Assembly: GCA_937889535.1 (NCBI GenBank)
Contig: CALBZW010000006.1
Location: 1 to 35,874 of the forward strand
DNA length: 35,874 nucleotides
Source: an uncultured Candidatus Saccharibacteria bacterium
Lineage (GTDB): Bacteria > Patescibacteriota > Saccharimonadia > Saccharimonadales > Saccharimonadaceae
Direction: 5' to 3'
In this document: positions 30,072-35,874 of the stretch, one piece after another
Numbering within the stretch: position 1 is the first letter of the stretch
Layout: each line of letters starts with the position of its first letter
Notes under the pieces: generated by a model
What the model was told of the DNA's origin: nothing
The model's input: only the letters and a program-made list of their open reading frames with translations
The model's database searches: none
Program-made: the position numbers and the translations under genes

Positions 30072-30355
30072 TCAATAAATTTTCCTAGCCATCCAGGATG
30101 TTGTTTAAGCATTGCCCCAGTTTTAACATCTGCCGCCACAATCTTGAACTTTGTGCGCGTCGTACCGTATTTTCCAGGTTGAGCCTCTCCAGATTCGATT
30201 TTGAATTTACCTGTGAACCCAAAATCAACAATGAACTGCCCCTGAATTTCCGATAGTTTCTGCTCCATCACCTCGCGCTCAACTCGCTCTATCCCAGACC
30301 CGGTGAGCATTGCCTGCTCTAACCCTTTGTAGTTGTATTGAATCTTAGTTGTCAC
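30068..30355 (-). CDS. Small phage protein, possible tail completion or connector
   Basis: 95 residues from a GTG at 30355 that overlaps the gpGT stop as GTGA. Helical first half (EREVMEQKLSEIQGQFIVDFGFTGKFKIESG) and an end HPGWLGKFID. Tight coupling to the tail chaperone gene suggests a tail or neck role. No family recognised. Confidence 0.55.
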   Translation of the reverse strand: MTTKIQYNYKGLEQAMLTGSGIERVEREVMEQKLSEIQGQFIVDFGFTGKFKIESGEAQPGKYGTTRTKFKIVAADVKTGAMLKQHPGWLGKFID

Positions 30356-31073
30356 TTTTGAGCTTCCTTTACATTACAGTTATACGCTTGCCAAAATTCT
30401 TTCATCTCGTCGTAGTCCTTAGTCGACATACGTTCCGTCTCCTTTCGGTTCATCTCCGCCTCAGCCTTGGCCTTTTTGACATACTCTGGTTGGAGTTGTG
30501 GCTGCGGTTTTGCTGGTGATTTACCCTCCTTTTTCGTCATATTGGCAAGTTGACAGCTGATAACATCCAACGCATGTAGAATCTGGGACTGAACCTCTTT
30601 GTCCCAATCCCAGTCCTTGGTCGGGCTATATTTTTGGATAAACCGTGACTCGAACGGTAAGTTGAGTAGAAGTCGGCAAAAACGTCGAAAACGTTTTTGT
30701 ACGATTCTCTCTCTTTCGACATCGATATGATAATACTGCTGAAAGTCAGCCTCGATTATCTCCGCTTCCAGCTCTGACGCCGCGAGGCACGATTCCCAGC
30801 TTTTGGGAAACGATCCTCAATCTTGTCAGTAATTTCACGCAATTCTTTCATCGAAAAATAGCCACATTTATCTGTAATGTATTTACGGGCATCTTCGTAC
30901 GTCTTTTCTCCGCCAACGATTGCGAACAACATCATTATGACCTCACTAGCTTTGCCTTCTTGAGCCGCCTCCGCAAAATCACTTAGAAAATCTGCGTCGT
31001 CGAAAAGCTGTTCATCGATTTCAACTTCATACCCATCCCAAAGTTCAATGGTTTTATTATTCGTTTTTGCCAT
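30352..31073 (-). CDS. Tail assembly chaperone gpGT, -1 frameshift product
   Basis: About 240 residues: 91 codons in the gpG frame up to the slippery CCCAAAA, then 149 codons in the -1 frame. The extension reads EAEIIEADFQQYYHIDV, RRFCRLLLNLPFESRF and a charged tail, the pattern of the T domain (ADxQRxYGxD, then RRLxxLIxxLPxDS). The extension frame has no start of its own, which supports frameshifting. gpG and gpGT together coat and solubilise the tape measure during tail assembly. Confidence 0.85.
30756..31073 (-). CDS. Tail assembly chaperone gpG
   Basis: 105 residues from ATG 31073. The first ATG of the frame at 31088 has no better ribosome site. IELWDGYEVEIDEQLFDDADFLSDFAEAAQEGKASEVIMMLFAIVGGEKTYEDARKYI is the characteristic helical gpG-type pattern. 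In most siphophages this gene lies between the tail tube and tape measure genes. Here it is about 8 kb upstream of the tape measure gene, close to terminase. Confidence 0.82.
   Translation of the reverse strand: MAKTNNKTIELWDGYEVEIDEQLFDDADFLSDFAEAAQEGKASEVIMMLFAIVGGEKTYEDARKYITDKCGYFSMKELREITDKIEDRFPKAGNRASRRQSWKRR
30801..30807 (-). other. -1 ribosomal frameshift site CCCAAAA
   Basis: In the gpG frame it reads C-CCA-AAA, an exact X-XXY-YYZ heptamer. Slipping one base back continues AGC-TGG into the open T frame. Confidence 0.85.
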
Positions 31074-31091
31074 ACGATCCCTTTGCAAAAG

Positions 31092-31141
31092 ATTACCCGC
31101 TTTAACCGTGCGTAAACGTAGCTAATATTGCTTCTATTATA
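31092..31141 (-). promoter_or_regulatory. Conserved phage box, copy c, with -10
   Basis: Minus strand TATAAT (rc of 31136-31141) followed after 14 nt by CTACGTTTACGCACGGTTAA and then AGCGGGTAAT, upstream of gpG. Confidence 0.7.
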
Positions 31142-31297
31142 ACATATTACCCCTGATATAGGGCGATTTTGGCGCAGTCCACTTTTTCGATTTTTTCTCT
31201 CGTGTGAAAAATGTCCCAATACACGCGGGTGGATTAAGGGAGGGAGGGTACACCCACCTACCCCCCTATGCTTTCCAAACCAAAAAGTACATTATGT

Positions 31298-31303
31298 TAT
31301 AAT
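31298..31303 (+). promoter_or_regulatory. -10 box of the HNH gene
   Basis: TATAAT 6 nt before the ATG at 31310, implying a leaderless mRNA. A conspicuous run of G and then C tracts lies just upstream at 31238-31266. Confidence 0.6.
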
Positions 31304-31309
31304 TATTTT

Positions 31310-31633
31310 ATGGCTCAAACTCGCAAATACTCGTCACCAAAAGACCCGCGAAAGCGCTATCCCAAGCTCCGTAGCGACTTGCGCAAGCGCGTTTTCGCCT
31401 CACAAGATGTTTGCGGCATTTGTGGGCGCGAAGTAGATAAAACTTTGCCACCAGGCACGCCATTAAGTCCGGAACTTGATGAAATTATCCCAGTGTCTCG
31501 GGGAGGGTCGCCATATGATATTGAGAATCTCCAGCTCGTTCATCGTGGCTGTAATCAGCGTAAAGGCGCTAAGATGCCGGGCGACAACATAGGGGCGGTC
31601 GAGAACCCACTACCAGTATCTAAGAATTGGTGA
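31310..31633 (+). CDS. HNH endonuclease
   Basis: 107 residues from ATG 31310. An earlier ATG at 31268 lies before the promoter. The zinc-type HNH motif is clear: CGICGREVDK, then LDEIIPVSRGGSPYDIENLQLVHRGCNQRKGAK. HNH proteins beside terminase genes in HK97-like phages assist DNA packaging, but those are normally co-directional. This one reads opposite to terminase from its own promoter, so homing or lysogen expression is also possible. Confidence 0.88.
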   Translation: MAQTRKYSSPKDPRKRYPKLRSDLRKRVFASQDVCGICGREVDKTLPPGTPLSPELDEIIPVSRGGSPYDIENLQLVHRGCNQRKGAKMPGDNIGAVENPLPVSKNW

Positions 31634-31651
31634 CAAAAGCAAAGTGGGGGG

Positions 31652-31858
31652 TTATTTTTTTGTCTTCTGCCCGTACTTCTTAATCCGCGCCTCGACTGCT
31701 TTCTTCGCCCGAGCAGAGCGCTCTTCGGGAGTGAGGTTAGCCCAAGCTTTTTTGCCGCCAACACTAGCACCAATATTCATTTTGTCATATGCCTCAGCCT
31801 TGCGTATTAGCTCGTCATACAGTGATTTGGGGATAGCAATAGTTGGATCATTATCCAT
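31652..31858 (-). CDS. Small basic phage protein, possible DNA binder
   Basis: 68 residues from ATG 31858 (AAGGAAG upstream). N-terminal PTIAIPKSLYDELIRKAEAYD looks like a ribbon-helix or short helical dimer start, followed by GGKKAWANLTPEERSARAKKAVEARIKKYG, a basic segment common in phage transcription or chromatin-like proteins. Second gene behind the operator-containing promoter at 32075. Confidence 0.6.
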   Translation of the reverse strand: MDNDPTIAIPKSLYDELIRKAEAYDKMNIGASVGGKKAWANLTPEERSARAKKAVEARIKKYGQKTKK

Positions 31859-31933
31859 AAGTTCTTCCTTTCTTATCGGCGGCTTTAGCAAGGGGTCGAC
31901 ATTATCTTTCCGTTATGTTATCATTAAGTGAAG

Positions 31934-32020
31934 TTACTTCTTCTTCGCTGGAGTGGTAACTTTTTTGATTTTGAAGTAATCAAGTTCGTAACCTTCTGGG
32001 ATAATAATCTTTATCTCCAT
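31934..32020 (-). CDS. 28-residue phage peptide
   Basis: Reads MEIKIIIPEGYELDYFKIKK and then VTTPAKKK, with GGAGG placed 6 nt before the ATG. Short, but with a clear ribosome site and promoter. Function unknown. Confidence 0.55.
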   Translation of the reverse strand: MEIKIIIPEGYELDYFKIKKVTTPAKKK

Positions 32021-32074
32021 TTTCCTCCTTTCTACCGCCGATTTTTAATTTTGCTATCCCCTTGCTATATTCTC

Positions 32075-32103
32075 ATTATATCAAAGCGACTTTGATAAGT
32101 CAA
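32075..32103 (-). promoter_or_regulatory. Promoter with a perfect operator palindrome in the spacer
   Basis: Minus strand TTGACT (rc of 32098-32103), 17-nt spacer, TATAAT (rc of 32075-32080). The spacer holds TATCAAAG-TCG-CTTTGATA (32079-32097), an 8-bp arm palindrome running into the -10. A repressor bound there would block transcription of the genes at 32020 and 31858. Confidence 0.75.
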
Positions 32104-32171
32104 TAGGTTTTGTGAAGATTATTGCGTTTTTTATTGTTGTAACTAATGGAATCACAATAAACGTGTTCCCT

Positions 32172-33653
32172 CTATAGATTCGAGAGGATGTCGTGCCATT
32201 TTTTATTATTTTCTTCGATAGTAGCGCGCGACTTCGACTTCTTTCCAAAGACTTTTTGCCCCCAATAGGCAAATGTGGCCGCATCTAAAGCGCAGGTCGA
32301 CAAATCCTTGCTCATCGACTCCCATCCAAACCCGCCATAGCGCCCCATAGATCGCTGTTTAGTGATGCGCACTGTCTGATTTAGCAAGGGTTGGTCGTAG
32401 TGGCTCAGTTCGCCGCGTGTGATCGCGTCATAGGTGAATTGGTGCGCGGAGACAATATCCTTCATGGTTGGTTGGACGATTTTGCGTTTAGGTACACCTT
32501 TACTTACTAAGTCTTCAAATAGTATTGCTTGTCCCGTCGCTCCGTCAATAATAATCTGAGCGCAATTCCGTCGCCTTTCGTAGAGCCAGTTCGTCAGTCT
32601 ACCGAAGCCCTCGTCCATTGGACGTTGTTTAATTATTTCAACATGTATGCGACCATTCTTGAGTGGCTGGGCTGCCGCTAGGCTAAATGCCGAGCGGTCT
32701 GGCGCGAATTTGACTGCGAAAACTGGCAGGTAGCTATCGTCATAATCTGGCTTTTCCGTCACGCACGCATCCCATTCCTTCTGCGATATTGCGCGCTTAG
32801 ATTCGGCTTCGCTCCACCACCCGAGCCTCATGTGGTTAAAGTTGTCGGGGCTGAGCGAACGCGCCTCGGCTTCCAGAACCCGCTGTAGTAAGGTTTTGCC
32901 GAGCGATGGATTCGTCTTATACCACGCCTCAACGTCGTTTTTGTCAGTCAACTCCTTGACGCCCCACTCCGTCCAAACACCTTCGCCCGTTTTAATGATT
33001 TGCTGCCGAACACGCGCAAAGACTTCGCCAACCGTTTCCGCCATTGGCGGCGTTCCACAATAAATAATCTGTGGATTGCCGCTTGGCGCAGCAGACGTTG
33101 TTGGGACAAGCGTTGCCTGGTGCGCGTCGAGCATGTCGGCCGCCTCGTCGTTAATAAGATCGTCAACCGTCATGCCGAGACCGCCAAGTCGCGTCCGAGT
33201 AATAAATTGATACCTGGCGCCATTGTCAAATTCAATATAATCGTAGTTGCGGGGTTTGTCTCTAAATCTTGGTGTTAGTAAGTTGAAAATCTCTTTATAC
33301 GGACTCTCGTAGAAGAAATCTTGAACACGTTTTTTGACGACGTCGACCGTCTTCTGTTTTTGCGCAGTAAACAGACCGATCCTGCGTCCAAAAATAATAC
33401 CATAAATAATGCGAGCAACGATGATTTCCGTTTTGCCGTTTTGGCGCGGAACTGACAAGCCACAGTCGAGGTTTACAAACTTGCCGTCGTCATCCTCTGC
33501 TAGCCAACGCCTTAAGACTAATTTTTGCCATTCATGGAGCGGCGTGCCGTACTCATCGAGTAAATCGAATAGAAGTTCGGCTTTACGCGTGTCACCGTCT
33601 CGGTAAATATCCAGCCTTGGCTCCTGACAGGCTTTATAGCTCTTTTTAGCCAT
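32172..33653 (-). CDS. Terminase large subunit
   Basis: 493 residues. ATPase domain with Walker A SVPRQNGKTE (about 67-76) and Walker B VDDLINDEAAD (about 163-173). The C-terminal nuclease domain begins near VFAVKFAPDRSAFSLAAA and includes IIIDGATGQ. It packages DNA into the head by ATP-driven translocation and cuts concatemers. It is of the HK97-like Terminase_1 type. It overlaps the small subunit by 8 bp. Confidence 0.95.
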   Translation of the reverse strand: MAKKSYKACQEPRLDIYRDGDTRKAELLFDLLDEYGTPLHEWQKLVLRRWLAEDDDGKFVNLDCGLSVPRQNGKTEIIVARIIYGIIFGRRIGLFTAQKQKTVDVVKKRVQDFFYESPYKEIFNLLTPRFRDKPRNYDYIEFDNGARYQFITRTRLGGLGMTVDDLINDEAADMLDAHQATLVPTTSAAPSGNPQIIYCGTPPMAETVGEVFARVRQQIIKTGEGVWTEWGVKELTDKNDVEAWYKTNPSLGKTLLQRVLEAEARSLSPDNFNHMRLGWWSEAESKRAISQKEWDACVTEKPDYDDSYLPVFAVKFAPDRSAFSLAAAQPLKNGRIHVEIIKQRPMDEGFGRLTNWLYERRRNCAQIIIDGATGQAILFEDLVSKGVPKRKIVQPTMKDIVSAHQFTYDAITRGELSHYDQPLLNQTVRITKQRSMGRYGGFGWESMSKDLSTCALDAATFAYWGQKVFGKKSKSRATIEENNKKWHDILSNL

Positions 33654-34245
33654 CTTTTTCTCCAGACGCCTTACTTATCGTTTTAACGCTTTTCTTAGCC
33701 TTAGGCGGCGTTTTAGAGGGGTCTTTTTTCTGAGTGATACGTTTTTTCGCGGTTTTGGTCGTAGTTTTGCGCTTCGCCGCCGGTTTTGGTGTTTTGTTGT
33801 CCGCCTTCATCAAATCTGCCGCTTTTAAGACGCGACTGAGCGTTGAGTTCGCCTTCGGCTTATGCGAGCGAATCTCTTGGAGCTGCTTACGATAGATATT
33901 GATATTCTGGCTCAGCCTCGCCACTTCTTGTGGGCTTGCGCCTTCGAGTTCCGATACATTTTTACGAATGAGGTCCATGTAGAATGCCTCATCATCATCG
34001 CCAACCGCAACTTCCATAATACTGGCTTCCTTTTGTGCTTTGATTCGACCCTGCGAGAGTTTATCCATCTTTGACGGATTCTCAAAAATTTCAAGCCACC
34101 GCATCAGCGCGGCGTAGCCCTCGCTCGGTAGAGTGTCGGCTAACTCTTCTTGAGATTTTTGCAACTCTGCCGCCGGCAACTGACCAAAATACTCTAGCCA
34201 GTCGTTGTAACGGTAGTTTTTAGTCTTTTTCGCGTCGATTTTCAT
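33646..34245 (-). CDS. Probable terminase small subunit
   Basis: 199 residues. A helical body (about 1-125) with NVSELEGASPQEVARLSQNINIYRKQLQEI and a long, very basic Lys/Thr/Pro tail (about 140-199) suited to DNA binding. The position directly before terL, overlapping it, is the main argument. ATG 34245 overlaps the RusA gene end by 26 bp. Confidence 0.72.
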   Translation of the reverse strand: MKIDAKKTKNYRYNDWLEYFGQLPAAELQKSQEELADTLPSEGYAALMRWLEIFENPSKMDKLSQGRIKAQKEASIMEVAVGDDDEAFYMDLIRKNVSELEGASPQEVARLSQNINIYRKQLQEIRSHKPKANSTLSRVLKAADLMKADNKTPKPAAKRKTTTKTAKKRITQKKDPSKTPPKAKKSVKTISKASGEKDG

Positions 34246-34675
34246 AGTTTAGCACCCTTGCTTCACGCTTAACCCCCTCTTCATGGTCGATGCGTATGAT
34301 TGCTCGTGGGTCACTCTTGTCTATACCGGCCAATCCGACAGTATATCCAATGACATGGCGAAAATTGTCATTTTCGATTATCCCAGCCCGAACGAGTGCA
34401 TCGAGAATTGATGTCGCCTGATTATCGAGATCCCGCAGCACAAAGTTCGGCTCATACATATCGAACGTAATAAAGACCGGTGAAGGCATCTTCTTTCCTC
34501 GGGTTTGCGACTTGAATTGCTTAATCATGTCATTTTCATTTTCTAGTGCCTTGGCGCTAGAAATCAAATTCACTCGTCCAGTCCTACTATTAGGTATAAT
34601 ACGTTTGCTATTCTTCTTGGAGTAGACGATTCCGTGATAGACTAGCGTCATCTCATTCTGCTGATCGTTTTTCAC
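34220..34675 (-). CDS. RusA-like Holliday junction resolvase
   Basis: 151 residues. The RusA signature is visible: LVYHGIVYSKKNSKRI at the start, then the acidic active-site region FVLRDLDNQATSILDALVRAGIIENDNF with the D-x-DN motif. Resolves branched DNA before packaging, which fits its place beside terminase. ATG 34675. An ATG at codon 9 is an alternative. Confidence 0.88.
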   Translation of the reverse strand: MKNDQQNEMTLVYHGIVYSKKNSKRIIPNSRTGRVNLISSAKALENENDMIKQFKSQTRGKKMPSPVFITFDMYEPNFVLRDLDNQATSILDALVRAGIIENDNFRHVIGYTVGLAGIDKSDPRAIIRIDHEEGVKREARVLNYENRREKD

Positions 34676-34686
34676 TTCTCTTCCCC

Positions 34687-34776
34687 TTATTGCTTATTTG
34701 CCAGAGACACCCCGATTATACAGATTCCCACCACTCCGATGATAATCCCCGCTAAAAGTCCTAACATAAATTCCAT
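34687..34776 (-). CDS. 29-residue single-helix membrane peptide
   Basis: Reads MEFMLGLLAGIIIGVVGICI and ends IGVSLANKQ, almost entirely one membrane helix. AGGAGG lies 7 nt upstream and its ATG overlaps the previous stop as TAATG. Role unknown. Small phage membrane peptides can be holin-like. Confidence 0.65.
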   Translation of the reverse strand: MEFMLGLLAGIIIGVVGICIIGVSLANKQ

Positions 34777-34967
34777 TATTTTCCTCCTAATAAATAATTA
34801 TCATCCTTCGCAATGGCACAGTTCCTAGCTGGATGAACTTCTCCTTCATGTGGTCCATCCAAGAACTTTACGCCATACGCTCCATGATCGTAGTAGTTAT
34901 CTAGCCATTCGGCTTTGTGATACGTCACCTCGCCCCGGAGACGAGTGCGGGCGGTGAAGTTACTCAT
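34776..34967 (-). CDS. Small phage protein
   Basis: 63 residues from ATG 34967, which overlaps the HAD gene end by 8 bp. The longer open frame up to 35117 lies inside that gene. Sequence MSNFTARTRLRGEVTYHKAE to KFLDGPHEGEVHPARNCAIA looks like a small beta protein. No family recognised. Confidence 0.6.
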   Translation of the reverse strand: MSNFTARTRLRGEVTYHKAEWLDNYYDHGAYGVKFLDGPHEGEVHPARNCAIAKDDNYLLGGK

Positions 34968-35535
34968 TTTCTTTTCCTTGTTCTTCCATTCTTTTAATGT
35001 CAAACGTAATGCCGGTGATGAATGGGAATTTATCACAAACAGCTTTAACGTTTTTCGGGTCATCATCAATAAAATAGATGTTTGGTAATTTTTCCGTTTC
35101 ACTAGTAAAAATACCAATTATTTTGGTTGCCATTTTTTTAAGCCCATCAATGGGGCTGCTACCGCTAATTACATTTCTAACTTTGAGTATTTCCTCCACT
35201 TGTTCGACTTTTAATTCTGGCGATGGACGATGGTCAGCATCTTTACGCATAAATAGACGCTCTGACCAAGCTTGAGGTATACAGCACGCTTCAAGCCAAT
35301 TCAGCGTAAGGTTTCGTGTGCGTTCTGGGCGACCAGTAGCATAATATATGGCTTCTGAGACGGGGCCGCTACCGCGTAATGATTTGAGCAGTAAGCGTCC
35401 TTCCTCGATTACAATGTCGTCTGCCATTTTGACTCCGTAAAATGCGCCGTATTCTTTCCTTTGTAAATGTTCAAGCCTATGTTCACAATTAGCTAAGACG
35501 CCATCAATATCGCAAATAATTAAAATTTCGTTCAT
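34960..35535 (-). CDS. HAD-family phosphatase, PNK-3'-phosphatase-like
   Basis: 191 residues. HAD motif I is IICDIDGVLANCEHR (nucleophile Asp9), motif II around YYATGRPERTRNLTLNWLE, and the acidic motif IYFIDDDPKNVKAV. The RPERTR...WL stretch is typical of the phosphatase half of T4-type polynucleotide kinase and related phage proteins, so a role in healing nucleic acid ends or nucleotide metabolism is likely. Confidence 0.82.
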   Translation of the reverse strand: MNEILIICDIDGVLANCEHRLEHLQRKEYGAFYGVKMADDIVIEEGRLLLKSLRGSGPVSEAIYYATGRPERTRNLTLNWLEACCIPQAWSERLFMRKDADHRPSPELKVEQVEEILKVRNVISGSSPIDGLKKMATKIIGIFTSETEKLPNIYFIDDDPKNVKAVCDKFPFITGITFDIKRMEEQGKENE

Positions 35536-35768
35536 TTCTCCTCCTTCTTAATTACGCAGCACTTTGATGGATAGTCCTTGTCGAAACGATAATAGACTTC
35601 GTCGCCAACCTTCAGCTCCTCGTTTACGAACCCAGAGATCTTTATGTAATCAATTTTCTTCTTCCCGAACAAGGTAGTCCTCATGACGGCCACTCCCATA
35701 GAATACTCTATCGTACTGCTGGGCGCGTCCATATACCGCATAAGATAAATAATTTTGCCGTGCTTCAT
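35532..35768 (-). CDS. Small phage protein
   Basis: 78 residues from ATG 35768 with GGGAGGA upstream. An earlier ATG at 35810 would overlap the previous gene. Beta-rich (VAVMRTTLFGKKKIDYIKISGFVNEELKVGDEVYYRFDKDYPS), resembling a small OB- or SH3-like fold. No function recognised. Overlaps the HAD gene by 4 bp. Confidence 0.6.
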   Translation of the reverse strand: MKHGKIIYLMRYMDAPSSTIEYSMGVAVMRTTLFGKKKIDYIKISGFVNEELKVGDEVYYRFDKDYPSKCCVIKKEEK

Positions 35769-35874
35769 TATTCCTCCCAACATTCCCAGGTATCGGTTAA
35801 TGAGAACCACTTTTTACGGCAGACTTGTTTCGGTTTACGCTCAGGCTCGGAATTATCTGACGCGTTAGAGTCTA
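35768..35874 (-). CDS. 3' end of a phage gene cut by the window edge
   Basis: The minus-strand frame is open from the window edge and ends KKWFSLTDTWECWEE with a TAA overlapping the next ATG as TAATG. About 34 residues are visible, with a basic stretch ERKPKQVCRKK. Too little to identify. Confidence 0.5.
   Translation of the reverse strand, partial: DSNASDNSEPERKPKQVCRKKWFSLTDTWECWEE

Overview
The window looks like a chromosome segment of a Candidate Phyla Radiation (Patescibacteria) bacterium, most likely Saccharibacteria (TM7), carrying the left end of an integrated siphovirus. This placement is inference. It rests on small tightly packed genes, strong TTGAC-N17-TGTGCTATAAT type promoters, tRNA genes that encode CCA, and TGA used as a stop in overlapping ATGA/GTGA junctions, which argues against the UGA-recoding Gracilibacteria and SR1.

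Host part (1 to about 12,240). It holds tRNA-Cys, a GtrA-like membrane protein, a surface protein with an Ig-like domain, hisS, a DsbA-like oxidoreductase with a CPTC membrane partner, tRNA-Leu, a low-complexity secreted protein, a small membrane protein, tRNA-Phe, a phosphoribosyltransferase-like gene behind a heavily folded leader, a DUF2335-like protein, glyA, a CHAP-like protein that has lost both catalytic residues, tRNA-Ala and tRNA-Thr. Three copies of a short cassette lie here (about 163-600, 5892-6318, 7030-7440). Each has its own promoter, a leader hairpin, shared sequence boxes and the C-terminal 60 or so residues of a lectin-fold (FISUMP-like) domain.

Prophage part (about 12,240 to beyond the right edge). 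A tyrosine integrase sits next to tRNA-Thr, the probable attachment site. Nearly all structural genes read leftward: small genes, HAD phosphatase, RusA, small and large terminase, tail-assembly chaperone gpG/gpGT with a -1 frameshift, head connectors, a MuF-like protein fused to a toxin-like domain, portal, scaffold, capsid, tail tube, tape measure, Dit, tail proteins, CHAP endolysin and a receptor-binding protein. The 3' end of the receptor-binding gene lies in a 698-bp segment bounded by 24-bp perfect inverted repeats. The segment holds a second, silent, oppositely oriented 3' end that would join in frame after inversion, which is a host-range switch.

Rightward units are embedded among the leftward phage genes: a CIRCE-like promoter driving a folded RNA and an odd class-II tRNA with a CCA anticodon, a small terminator-ended RNA at about 27,756, a folded leader plus an unknown 235-aa protein, and an HNH nuclease. 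Three folded RNAs (7482-7631, 22381-22476, 29212-29325) share one architecture: a long outer stem whose apical loop is complementary, over 12-14 nt, to the sequence just downstream of the stem. One is in the host part and two are in the phage. Together with the invertible receptor-binding gene they are the most novel-looking items here.
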